A DNA stretch of 64,000 nt from Thermotogota bacterium. Its GTDB lineage: Bacteria; Thermotogota; Thermotogae; Thermotogales; DSM-5069. Below the pieces are notes generated by a model. That model did no database searches and was not told the DNA's origin. It saw only the letters and a program-made list of their open reading frames with translations. The stretch covers positions 1 to 64,000 of the forward strand of contig JAKPGA010000017.1 in NCBI GenBank assembly GCA_029551145.1, written 5' to 3'. A program made the translations under genes and the position numbers. Positions 24,016 to 32,194 of the stretch are shown in pieces. Each line of letters begins with the position of its first letter. Within the stretch, counting starts at the first letter, position 1.

Positions 24016-25266
24016 TCATGGATAAATACCTCTGAGTCTTACCACCTGTGCCACTCTATCGATCGCAACTATATAGGCTGCCGTTCTGAAGTCAACGTTG
24101 TACTTCTGCTTTGTCTTTGCGACCTCTGCAAAAGCGGCTTTCATCATCTTCGTGAGTTTTGATCTGATATCATCGAGATCCCAGAAGAATGACTGCAAGT
24201 CCTGAACCCATTCAAAGTAAGAAACAGTTACTCCACCGGCGTTGGCAAGAATGTCTGGAATGATGGTAACACCTTTTGACAGGAGTATCTTGTCTGCCTC
24301 GGGTGTCACAGGGCCATTTGCTCCCTCGACGATGAGTTTTGCTTTGATCTTCTCGGCGTTTTTCTCTGTGATAGCATTTTCCAGCGCTGCTGGAACCAGT
24401 ATATCTACGTCGAGTTCAAGAAGTTCTTCGTGGCTTATTTTCCTTCCCTTTGGATAACCATCAATGAGTCCTTTGTGACTGTCTCTGTAAGCAATCAAAT
24501 CGTTGATATCAAGACCATTTGGATCATAGTAAGCTGCAGACACATCGCTCACAGCAACGATCTTTGCCTTGAAATCATCGTGCAAAACCTTTGCAGAGAA
24601 GGAACCAACGTTTCCAAAACCTTGTACTGCGACTGTGGCCTTGGAGATATCTTTTTCTAAAATCTTGCAGGCCTCTGCAGCCGTTACAGCAACACCACGA
24701 CCTGTCGCTTCATTTCTTCCTACAGATCCACCAATCTCCACAGGTTTGCCAGTCACAACGCCTAAGGCCGGATAACCACTGTGCATAGTGTAGGTATCAA
24801 CATACCACGCCATAACTTGGGCATTTGTGTTCACATCGGGTGCAGGGATATCCTTTTTCTCACCTATGAAGTTTGCTATCTCGTAGAAGAACCTTCTTGA
24901 AAGTCTTTCCAACTCGTGCTTTGAGAGCTTTGATGGATCTACCTTAACTCCACCTTTTCCTCCACCATACGGGAGATTCAACAACGAACACTTCCAGGTC
25001 ATCCAGAATGCGAGTGTTTGCACTTCGTCCAGCGTTACATCGGGGTGGTATCTTATACCGCCTTTTGCTGGTCCTCTTGCTGTGTTGTGCTGACAGCGAT
25101 ACCCTGTGAACATTTCCACTCTGCCGTCATCCATTACAACAGGAAATTCCACAATCAGAGTACGTTGAGGTCTTTCGAGGAACTTTCTGATGTTTGGATC
25201 AAGCTTCATCACATCCGCAGCATACCCAAAGACCTCAAGTGCCTGTTGATATAATGATTTGGCCAT
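24016..25266 (-). CDS. gdhA: NAD(P)-dependent glutamate dehydrogenase
   Basis: A 416-aa hexameric-type GDH. Catalytic marks are GYRCQHNTARGPAKGGIRYHP (abbreviated core RGPAKGGIRYH), LPYGGGKGGV with the catalytic lysine, KKDIPAPDVNT, TGKPVEIGGSVGRNEATGRG and the Rossmann AVQGFGNVGS. It interconverts glutamate and 2-oxoglutarate plus ammonia. ATG at 25266 is chosen because AAAGGAGG precedes it; upstream codons in frame lack a ribosome site. It stands alone between terminators and could recycle amino groups from the catabolic genes. Confidence 0.95.
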   Translation of the reverse strand: MAKSLYQQALEVFGYAADVMKLDPNIRKFLERPQRTLIVEFPVVMDDGRVEMFTGYRCQHNTARGPAKGGIRYHPDVTLDEVQTLAFWMTWKCSLLNLPYGGGKGGVKVDPSKLSKHELERLSRRFFYEIANFIGEKKDIPAPDVNTNAQVMAWYVDTYTMHSGYPALGVVTGKPVEIGGSVGRNEATGRGVAVTAAEACKILEKDISKATVAVQGFGNVGSFSAKVLHDDFKAKIVAVSDVSAAYYDPNGLDINDLIAYRDSHKGLIDGYPKGRKISHEELLELDVDILVPAALENAITEKNAEKIKAKLIVEGANGPVTPEADKILLSKGVTIIPDILANAGGVTVSYFEWVQDLQSFFWDLDDIRSKLTKMMKAAFAEVAKTKQKYNVDFRTAAYIVAIDRVAQVVRLRGIYP

Positions 25267-25533
25267 GAAAAAGCCTCCTTTCACGTAGGTTGAAGATCGA
25301 AATTTCAACGGGTCCGCAATTAGTGAACTACTTCACATTTTTAATTTTAGCATTGATTGTTCACAAAAGAAACCGCAGCAAAAACAGGTTTTTTTGACTC
25401 AAATGCCAGATAGCTGCAAAAAAATGTGTTTTACTCGTTTATGCACACTAAATCACACTTATGCGTAAGTATGCTAACAAGAAAACAAAGGCCCACCAAT
25501 ATTGGTGAGCCTTTGAAAAATATCAGATTGAAC
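25267..25533 (-). promoter_or_regulatory. gdhA leader region and upstream hairpin
   Basis: This 267-base stretch has no gene. On the minus strand TTTCTT, 17 bases and TAAAAT (25346-25351 on plus) form a weak promoter candidate. GTGAA-CTAC-TTCAC (25323-25336) is a small inverted repeat near the expected start point. Confidence 0.35.
25487..25514 (-). terminator. Terminator downstream of the HMGL-family gene
   Basis: A long hairpin AAAGGC-x-CACCAA / TTGGTG-x-GCCTTT with one mismatch, followed on the minus strand by GTTTTCTT, starts about 20 bases after the stop of the 418-aa gene. Confidence 0.85.
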
Positions 25534-26790
25534 TCAACCTAAGACCACTTTGATTATCTTGTCGATCTGTTCATCATCGAGATAATTCTTCAGTACTATA
25601 CCCTGTTTCTTGACTCTCATCAATATCTCTTCTATCTGTGCGTCATTTGCCTTCAAACCCTTCTTTTGCAAATGGAGTTTAATGAAAGCTCTTCCGCTTT
25701 TCTTTCCACCCACATATTTGAGTTCTCTTCCAAAAATCTTAGGATTGTATGGGAACATAGAATAATCAATACCAGTTCCTTTGCTCATCTTCTCATTCGC
25801 ATCGATTACTATGCCAGACTCGCTGTGGAATATGCCGTCGCCTACGATTGGTTTGTTGGGTGCCACACGAACCTTCGATATCTCCTGTATCATTTTGGAG
25901 ATCTTCCAGAGCTCAGTACAATCAACACCAGTATTCATACCAAGAATCATCTCAAGACCCGCTATCACTTCTTCCGTTGAAGCATTTCCCGTTCTTTCAC
26001 CAAGACAGTTGAATGATGTTTCCACCGATTCTGCGCCTGACGCAACTGCCATGAGTGCTGTAGCCGTTGCCAATCCATAATCGTTGTGGACATGTATGGC
26101 AAGCGGCACACTGGGAAACCATTCTTTCATCTTTCTAACAAGGAAATTCACGGTGAATGGATGTGCCTGACCAAATGTGTCGGATATACCAATCTGATCG
26201 ACCTCTACATTTTTCAAAAGTTCCGTATAAACCGTTTTGATCCATTCGAGGTTGTTGATTCTGAAGGTATCCCAACCGCAAAATTCAACAAAGAGTCCTA
26301 ACTCCTTTGCGAGTTTTGCACCCTTGATTATCCTGTTGATGAATTCTTTTGAATCAAGACCCAAAACATGTCTGACGAAATATGGGTTTATCCCCGTTTC
26401 GTAGAACAGGCCATCAGCACCACACTCTGCCGCGAGTTTCACATCTTCTTCCATGATTCTTGCAAGGGCTATTTTCTTTGCCTTCAAATTCATCTTTGAT
26501 AATCTCTTGAAGGCTCTTTGATCTTCCTCGGACACAGCGGGTGTTCCTATCTCTATCATATGTATCCCAATTCTGTCGAGCTCTTGTGCTATGAATACCT
26601 TTTCGTCTTCCGTGAAAACCACACCCGCCATTTGCTCGCCATCTCGCAGTGTCACATCATGGATGAGTACTTTTTCAGGTAGATGCATCTTCGAGCGTAC
26701 CTCTGGATGAAAGTTCAAAGGTGAAACCCAACTATTCTTCAGAACGAACGGTTTACAACCCTCAATTTCATCAAAATCCATTTTCATCAT
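25534..26790 (-). CDS. HMGL/isopropylmalate-homocitrate-citramalate synthase family enzyme
   Basis: A 418-aa LeuA-type TIM-barrel enzyme. Marks are IHDVTLRDGEQMAGVVF (metal Asp, catalytic Arg), IHVHNDYGLATA (metal His pair) and SFNCLGERTGNAS. The C-terminal ~90 residues are shorter than the regulatory domain of LeuA, so feedback control by leucine is unlikely. It may condense acetyl-CoA with a 2-oxo acid, or cleave such a product. ATG overlaps the stop of the symporter gene. It lies in a transporter/hydrolase operon rather than with leu genes, which suggests a catabolic or special role. Confidence 0.75.
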   Translation of the reverse strand: MMKMDFDEIEGCKPFVLKNSWVSPLNFHPEVRSKMHLPEKVLIHDVTLRDGEQMAGVVFTEDEKVFIAQELDRIGIHMIEIGTPAVSEEDQRAFKRLSKMNLKAKKIALARIMEEDVKLAAECGADGLFYETGINPYFVRHVLGLDSKEFINRIIKGAKLAKELGLFVEFCGWDTFRINNLEWIKTVYTELLKNVEVDQIGISDTFGQAHPFTVNFLVRKMKEWFPSVPLAIHVHNDYGLATATALMAVASGAESVETSFNCLGERTGNASTEEVIAGLEMILGMNTGVDCTELWKISKMIQEISKVRVAPNKPIVGDGIFHSESGIVIDANEKMSKGTGIDYSMFPYNPKIFGRELKYVGGKKSGRAFIKLHLQKKGLKANDAQIEEILMRVKKQGIVLKNYLDDEQIDKIIKVVLG

Positions 26791-28727
26791 CTCCCAACAT
26801 ATTTCGACAATAACTCATTTCCTTTTTCTGTTATAGAAACAGTCCTTCTCCAGATTCCACCCTCTTTGAGGTACCCTCTTCTGACAAGCGAATTTATGAC
26901 TGTTGCCAAAGCCATTGAATTCAGTCCTGTTTCTTTGGATAGCTCATCTGCCAAAATCCCGGCTTTTCCACGTACGTGTTCAAGAACCTTGATGCCCATC
27001 TCGTCAACACCTTCTCGAATATCACTTTGCTTGATCTTTGTAGGCAGTGTTTTACCAAAATCTGTCACCTTGAACATGTAGAACCCCGAGCCACCGTTTG
27101 AGAATCTTTCTATTGCTCCAGCCTTTTCCAGCGAGAGAACCACTTCACTACTCTTTGATGAATCGATATCCAGCAAATCTGTTATCTCAGCCATTGTGTT
27201 ATATCCTCTTCTTATTATGTCAAGAACCCTGATCTCCTCATCGGTCAAATTCGATCTCTTTTGTACTGCAAAATCATATTTGGACCTTCCAAAAAAGTTG
27301 GCTACCAAAGCAGCACCAACTGAAACGATCACACCTGGAATAACCATGTGCCCGAACTTGTTTGTCAAGGGATATAGTTTTGTCAAATCCAAGAGAGTCC
27401 ATATCGACATGAATATCAACCCAACTAATCCTCCAACAAAAGCCCCCGTAGTTGAAAACTTCTTTGTGTAAAGTCCCAGAATAACAATCACAGCTGTCGG
27501 AGCAAGCCACGCAGTGGCGAATGCAAACAGATAGACCGGACCTCCAGGAAAGAAACACAACAGGAGAGCCGCCAAACCAAACAATGCATTCACAATCATC
27601 GACGGTTTTACTAACTGTTCCGGTTTTGCGTTGGGTTTGAAGAACCTCTGGTATATGTCTCTGACAATTACCGAACTTCCCGCCATGTAATAGGTCGTTG
27701 CTGTCGAGACGGAAGCCGCCATTGTCGTCAATAGGAAATACGCAGCAAGAACAGAAGGAGTATCTCTCAAGAATATACCAAAAGCAGCTGCCGGCGCAGC
27801 AGTTCCCTTAGGTGCAAACATTTCAGGATGAGCCGCTCCAACATAAGCACCAAGTAAAGGATACATGAAACCATTCGCAAGGAACAATATCACGGCAGCC
27901 CACAGATATGAAAGCTTTGCTACCCTTTCACTTCTGACAGAACTAACTCTTATCCAGTAACTGTTAGAACCCCATACAAGCGCCATACCGTACAGGAAAA
28001 ATGCAACGAGAACACTTGGATAAAACATCGAGAACCATGGGAAGGTCTTACCAGCTATACCATTTGCCCAGACATTTCCACTTGGCCAGTTCTGAGTTAA
28101 GAATGAGAGACCGCCGTATTTTACAAGCAAGAAGATTATGAGAAGTGGTATCGCAAAAGTGCATAGAAGACCTTGTATGAAGTCAGTGAGTGTCACTGCC
28201 CACATTCCGCCTAAAATGGTGAAAAACAAGAATATCAAGAATGTCAACAGAATTGTTGACGGTATAGACCATTTGGTAAATCCCGTGATTATCGTTGCCA
28301 TAGAGAGGATATTGTTTGCTGTTATACCAAGCATGGCAACGACTGTGACAAGCGTTATAACAAATCTCACCTTTTTGTCATACCTTATTTCGAGCCACTC
28401 TGGCAATGTGTGAGCTCCCGTTCTCCTTGCGACCGGAGCTATCAAGAAGGCGTAGGATATGATCCCCGTCAATGAATAAGCAATACCCAACATGAAAATA
28501 CTCTTTGTTAAACCACCCATCAGCGTGAAGGCTGGCGCAAGAGTTAGAGTAGTACCTGCATAACCTATCGCTGCAACGCCCAAGATATTCACAGGGAGAT
28601 TGATTTGTCTTCCCGCTACCAAGTAATCTGTGCTTCTTCCGATCCATTTTCTTGTTATCCATCCGACCAGAACCATCACAAAACCAAAAACAGCGAAGAA
28701 CACAGTGAAAATGCCTACAGTACCCAT
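26787..28727 (-). CDS. Sodium:solute symporter with C-terminal winged-helix domains
   Basis: A 646-aa protein. Residues 1-480 form an SSS-family symporter with about 13 helices (YLVAGRQINLPVNILGVAA, YAGTTLTLAPAF, GGMWAVTLTDFIQG are typical). Residues ~490-646 are soluble and look like two winged helix-turn-helix modules: EEIRVLDIIRRGYNTMAEITDLLDI, and GIKVLEHVRGKAGILADEL followed by SLVRRGYLKEGGIWRRTVSITEKG. The join is in one frame with no stop. The tail could sense Na+ or substrate load and bind a partner or DNA at the membrane (inference). Operon with the cyclase and the HMGL enzyme. Confidence 0.85.
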   Translation of the reverse strand: MGTVGIFTVFFAVFGFVMVLVGWITRKWIGRSTDYLVAGRQINLPVNILGVAAIGYAGTTLTLAPAFTLMGGLTKSIFMLGIAYSLTGIISYAFLIAPVARRTGAHTLPEWLEIRYDKKVRFVITLVTVVAMLGITANNILSMATIITGFTKWSIPSTILLTFLIFLFFTILGGMWAVTLTDFIQGLLCTFAIPLLIIFLLVKYGGLSFLTQNWPSGNVWANGIAGKTFPWFSMFYPSVLVAFFLYGMALVWGSNSYWIRVSSVRSERVAKLSYLWAAVILFLANGFMYPLLGAYVGAAHPEMFAPKGTAAPAAAFGIFLRDTPSVLAAYFLLTTMAASVSTATTYYMAGSSVIVRDIYQRFFKPNAKPEQLVKPSMIVNALFGLAALLLCFFPGGPVYLFAFATAWLAPTAVIVILGLYTKKFSTTGAFVGGLVGLIFMSIWTLLDLTKLYPLTNKFGHMVIPGVIVSVGAALVANFFGRSKYDFAVQKRSNLTDEEIRVLDIIRRGYNTMAEITDLLDIDSSKSSEVVLSLEKAGAIERFSNGGSGFYMFKVTDFGKTLPTKIKQSDIREGVDEMGIKVLEHVRGKAGILADELSKETGLNSMALATVINSLVRRGYLKEGGIWRRTVSITEKGNELLSKYVGR

Positions 28728-28742
28728 CTTGCCCCCTCCTTT

Positions 28743-29522
28743 TTAATCCTCAACAATGGCAACAGCGCGAACCCATCCCGCGCTGGCCTTGTATATTTTT
28801 ATTGGAAAGACTGATACCTTGAAACCAAAAGGTTTTGGAATCTTGTCAAGATTCGCAAGCTTCTCTATGTGGCAGTACTCCTTTTCAATGGCAGCAAAAT
28901 GGGCAGGCCAGATATAGGAACCATCTTTCATCTGTTGATAATCTTTCGCCATATTTGAAAACGGCCTATCCCATGTGTACGCATCGATACCGGTGATCTT
29001 GACACCCTGGTTAAGTAGCCACAATGTTGCCTCTCGGCTCATACCTGGCTGTAGAAAATACTCCTTGGTTCCCATCCTTTTGTCTGCGCCGGTCATTATC
29101 AACACAATATCAAAGGGTTTGATCTTGTAGTTTATCCTCTCAAGTTCAACCTTAAGATCGTCAACCGTGATGAAATCACCACAGTTTTTGTGGCGCATAT
29201 CAAGAACGACTCCATCAGAGAAACACCACTCCAAAGGTATTTCATCAATAGTCTTGGATATCTTACCTTCACTCATTGGATGAAAATGCCATGGTGCATC
29301 CAGGTGGGTACCAGTGTGAGTCATAGCATCAATGAACTCATATGACCAACCCAAACCTTTAGAATAAATAAGGTCTTTTGGGTCAACACCAAAACGCTCT
29401 CTCATTTCCTGTGAACCTGCGCGGTGATCGAGATAGTTGATCTTGGCAGGCCAAGGTTCGGAAGGAGAATTTGGTACGATGGTCTCGCTGAGATCGATCA
29501 GTTTTACCCCATGATATTTCAC
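28743..29522 (-). CDS. Cyclase family hydrolase (kynurenine formamidase-like)
   Basis: A 259-aa metal-dependent hydrolase of the cyclase/KynB family. The signature TGTHLDAPWHFHP (about residues 89-101) holds the metal ligands; DFITVDDLKVE and TGADKRMG are also family-like. Members hydrolyse N-formylkynurenine, isatin or cyclic amides and lactones. No tryptophan gene is near, so another amide or lactone is likely. The start is GTG at 29522, with AGGGG immediately upstream and thus poorly spaced. First gene of an operon of three. Confidence 0.8.
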   Translation of the reverse strand: MKYHGVKLIDLSETIVPNSPSEPWPAKINYLDHRAGSQEMRERFGVDPKDLIYSKGLGWSYEFIDAMTHTGTHLDAPWHFHPMSEGKISKTIDEIPLEWCFSDGVVLDMRHKNCGDFITVDDLKVELERINYKIKPFDIVLIMTGADKRMGTKEYFLQPGMSREATLWLLNQGVKITGIDAYTWDRPFSNMAKDYQQMKDGSYIWPAHFAAIEKEYCHIEKLANLDKIPKPFGFKVSVFPIKIYKASAGWVRAVAIVED

Positions 29523-29536
29523 CCCCTATGTTTTCG

Positions 29537-29565
29537 ATTATCGATAATACATAATAATGCATCAA
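29537..29565 (-). promoter_or_regulatory. Promoter with 12-bp palindrome upstream of the cyclase operon
   Basis: On the minus strand TTGATG (29565-29560), 17 bases and GATAAT (29542-29537) precede the cyclase gene. The -10 box overlaps ATTATCGATAAT (29537-29548), a perfect palindrome that may be the operator of the GntR regulator encoded next door. Confidence 0.6.
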
Positions 29566-29643
29566 GAACAAAACAACAAGAACCCGCAAATTCGCCAGAG
29601 AAAGCCGGAAATATATCTTGTGTGTGGGAAACCTCCCAAAATC

Positions 29644-30342
29644 TTACCCAATCTTGTGTTTTCTTGGTTTTTCTTTACATTTTGATATCATCGCGTTGTA
29701 GTAGCGCTGTATGATGGTGGCACTGAAGCGGATATACTCTGCTATCAATTCGGCGGCTTTTTGCGCGTTTCTTGACTCCAAAGCGTATGCCAGTTCAGTG
29801 AAATACTGAGAGGAAATCCTGAGGTTGTCGTCGTACTCCATGCTCAGGTATCTGTACCTTTTCGCTTGATCTTCGGTTGACTGAAGCAAAGAAACGAGTT
29901 TCTTGGACCCACAGCCTTCTAAGATCACATCTGTAAACTGAAAATTCGCTTCAAAAGCCTTTTCAACATCGTATTCTATATAAGCATCTCTGAATTGCTT
30001 TATGTGATATTTGACTCTTTGAATCTGTTCTTCTGTTGCTCTGATCGCAAACCACTCAACGGCCAACGCCCAGAGTTTCTCTTTTATCTTCCAGATATCT
30101 AATAACTCTTGAAGATCGAGTTCTGTCACGACATAACCCTTGTGCGGATATTCTGTTACAAGATCTGACTTTTCCAGTGTCTTCAGCGCTTCTCTCACCG
30201 AAGTTTGGCTAACGCCGAAGCGTTTTGCAAGATCCATGATTTTCATGCGTTCGCCTGGTTTGTAGACGCCCTTTATTATTTCCTGTTTGAGTTGTTGTGC
30301 TATACTTTCAGAAACCTTTGGTGGCCTCTGATAGACTTCCAT
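29644..30342 (-). CDS. GntR family regulator, FadR/FCD subfamily
   Basis: A 232-aa repressor. The winged helix spans residues ~5-72 (SIAQQLKQEIIKGVYKPGERM, DLAKRFGVSQTSVREALKTLE, GYVVTEL). A helical FCD effector domain follows (about 80-215) but with weaker metal-site histidines than usual. FCD members sense small organic acids or sugars. It sits just upstream of and in line with the cyclase-symporter-HMGL operon and likely controls it. Confidence 0.88.
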   Translation of the reverse strand: MEVYQRPPKVSESIAQQLKQEIIKGVYKPGERMKIMDLAKRFGVSQTSVREALKTLEKSDLVTEYPHKGYVVTELDLQELLDIWKIKEKLWALAVEWFAIRATEEQIQRVKYHIKQFRDAYIEYDVEKAFEANFQFTDVILEGCGSKKLVSLLQSTEDQAKRYRYLSMEYDDNLRISSQYFTELAYALESRNAQKAAELIAEYIRFSATIIQRYYNAMISKCKEKPRKHKIG

Positions 30343-30380
30343 TAGACTATTTCATCCTCCCTCAGTGAGATCTGCATTAT

Positions 30381-30481
30381 ATTATAACGTATATTTTTTA
30401 GTAAGGAATAAGAACTGTCATCAATTGAGTGAGATGAACTGTGCGATACCAAATCTTTTCAAACCACACTGTAGCTGTGGT
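30381..30481. promoter_or_regulatory. Divergent promoter region of GntR and Trk operons
   Basis: On the minus strand TATAAT (30386-30381) is a consensus -10 box for the GntR gene. Toward the plus-strand response regulator lies an inverted repeat ACCACA-7-TGTGGT (30463-30481), about 27 bases before that gene's ATG, a possible operator. No clear -35 partner was found for either. Confidence 0.45.
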
Positions 30482-30507
30482 AAACTTATGACTATGGTGG
30501 GAATTGC

Positions 30508-31122
30508 ATGGCAAATATCTTGGTAGTCGATGATGAAAGAAATGTGAGGACTCTGATAAAAAGAATTCTTGAAGAAAGAGATCATTCAGTTGTGGCGGTT
30601 GCAACAGCCGAGGAAGCTCTTGTGGAACTTCGCCGTCAAACCTTTGATCTTGTGACACTAGACCTGAAATTGCCTGGAATATCCGGTATCGAGTTGCTAA
30701 AAAGGATGCGGCAAGAGGGATACGATATACCAATCTTGGTAGTCTCGGCAATAACTAACGCATTGCCAGTTGTTGAGGCCATGAAAAATGGTGCAAGTGA
30801 TTATCTGTCCAAGCCATTTCCAGCTCAGGATCTAGTGAAAAAGGTGGAAGAACTCCTGAACAAAGAGGAAATAACCTTCGAAAAGCTCGAGAGAAGAATC
30901 GAAGAAAAGATCTCTCAGGGGAAATTCGACATCGCAGAACGCATGGCCAGAGAACTGTTCTCAATCCATCCTTCGGCAGACGCACATTTCATATATTCAA
31001 TGGTCATGGAGCGGCTTGGAAATACCGATCTCGCTTACAGGCACTTGAAAGCTGCCCTTGCTTTGGACCCTGACCATAAAAAGGCAAGTAAGGAGATTCT
31101 GCGCTATGAAAAAGAGAGCTGA
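30508..31122 (+). CDS. Response regulator with C-terminal TPR-like region
   Basis: A 204-aa protein. Residues 1-118 are a CheY-type receiver: acidic pair in VVDDE, phospho-acceptor Asp in VTLDLKLPG (about 53), conserved Ser in VVSAIT and Lys in SKPFP. Residues ~125-204 are helical (ISQGKFDIAERMARELF, RLGNTDLAYRHLKAALALDP) like two to three TPR repeats, so the output is protein binding, not DNA. No kinase is adjacent. First gene of the K+ uptake operon, overlapping the TrkA1 start by 17 bases. Confidence 0.85.
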   Translation: MANILVVDDERNVRTLIKRILEERDHSVVAVATAEEALVELRRQTFDLVTLDLKLPGISGIELLKRMRQEGYDIPILVVSAITNALPVVEAMKNGASDYLSKPFPAQDLVKKVEELLNKEEITFEKLERRIEEKISQGKFDIAERMARELFSIHPSADAHFIYSMVMERLGNTDLAYRHLKAALALDPDHKKASKEILRYEKES

Positions 31123-31537
31123 AAGCCTTTACATGATCATTGTGGGATGTGGAAGGATCGGATCTATAGTCGCTTCTCAGATGTCTGCGTCAGGCAACAA
31201 TGTGGTTGTCATAGATAATAGAGAAGTGGCCTTTGATAACCTTTCAGAAGAATTCACAGGATTCAAGATCCTGGGCGATGCCACAGAGATAGTTCACTTG
31301 AAAGAAACAAAGATCGAAAGGGCAGATGTTGTGCTTGCACTCACAGGAGATGACAACACCAATTTCATGGTATCGACTGTCGCAAAGCAGTACTTTGGCG
31401 TGAAGGAAGTAATAGCCCGTGTGAATGATCCTGATAATGAAGATATATTCAAGGAATTTGACATAGAGGTAATATCGCCAACAGCCCTCGTGGCGGAAAA
31501 GATTATACAAAGAGTCGACGTGGGGGGACAGAGTTGA
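31106..31537 (+). CDS. trkA: TrkA-type K+ uptake regulator, RCK_N only
   Basis: A ~143-aa protein with one RCK_N NAD(H)-binding domain: MIIVGCGRIGSIVASQ, VVVIDNREVAFDNL, LGDATE and VLALTGDDNTN. It lacks the RCK_C domain carried by the adjacent second TrkA protein. These cytosolic rings gate TrkH channels in response to nucleotides. ATG at 31106 overlaps the upstream gene; the longer frame from 31058 has no support. Confidence 0.9.
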   Translation: MKKRAESLYMIIVGCGRIGSIVASQMSASGNNVVVIDNREVAFDNLSEEFTGFKILGDATEIVHLKETKIERADVVLALTGDDNTNFMVSTVAKQYFGVKEVIARVNDPDNEDIFKEFDIEVISPTALVAEKIIQRVDVGGQS

Positions 31538-32193
31538 AGATCGTCATAATAGGTGGATATCGAATTGCATATCATTTGGCTCGATCAATGATCTCGAAGG
31601 GATATCATGTTTATGTCATCAACAGAGATCCGCAGGTATGTCAAGAACTCGCCAAGAAACTCTCCGCAGTTATTATCAATGGAGATGGAAGTAAGAAAAA
31701 TATCCTTGATCAAATTGAATTTTCACAGGATGATATAGTCGTGATACTCACCAACACCGATCGAGATAGTCTGATAATCTCACAGATGATCAAAAGATAC
31801 TACGGTGTGGAGAGAATAGTCACCTTAGTCAACGATCCTGAGAACATAGAAATCTTCAACAGGCTTGGAGTTAAAGTGGCAATCAGCCCTACATCTTTGT
31901 TGAGTCAAACCATTCAGGGACTTCTGCTCGTTGAAGAAATGGAAGAATTCTTTCCTGTTGAAGAAGGAAAGCTCGTATTTCTGAGGGTTGAGGTGCCAGA
32001 CAGTTCTCCATCGGCTGGCAAGAAGCTCAAAGAGATAAGTCTTCCAAACGAATGTATCATCGGTGGAATTCTGCGACAGAACAACGTTGTGATCCCAAGA
32101 GGAGAGACAGATCTACTGCCCGGTGACCGTGTTTTTATCATATGCGAACCAAAGGTTCAAACTCAGGTAATAAGACTTCTGGTAGGTGAATGA
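31534..32193 (+). CDS. trkA: TrkA-type K+ uptake regulator, RCK_N plus RCK_C
   Basis: A 219-aa protein. RCK_N spans 1-135 (MKIVIIGGYRIAYHLA, GDGSKKNIL, VVILTNTDRDS) and RCK_C ~140-219 (VEVPDSSPSAGKKLKEISLP, LLPGDRVFIICEP). The first glycine motif GGYRIA departs from GxGxxG, so nucleotide binding here may be weak compared with the partner TrkA. The start is TTG at 31534, overlapping the upstream TGA. Confidence 0.9.
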   Translation: MKIVIIGGYRIAYHLARSMISKGYHVYVINRDPQVCQELAKKLSAVIINGDGSKKNILDQIEFSQDDIVVILTNTDRDSLIISQMIKRYYGVERIVTLVNDPENIEIFNRLGVKVAISPTSLLSQTIQGLLLVEEMEEFFPVEEGKLVFLRVEVPDSSPSAGKKLKEISLPNECIIGGILRQNNVVIPRGETDLLPGDRVFIICEPKVQTQVIRLLVGE

Positions 32194-32194
32194 A

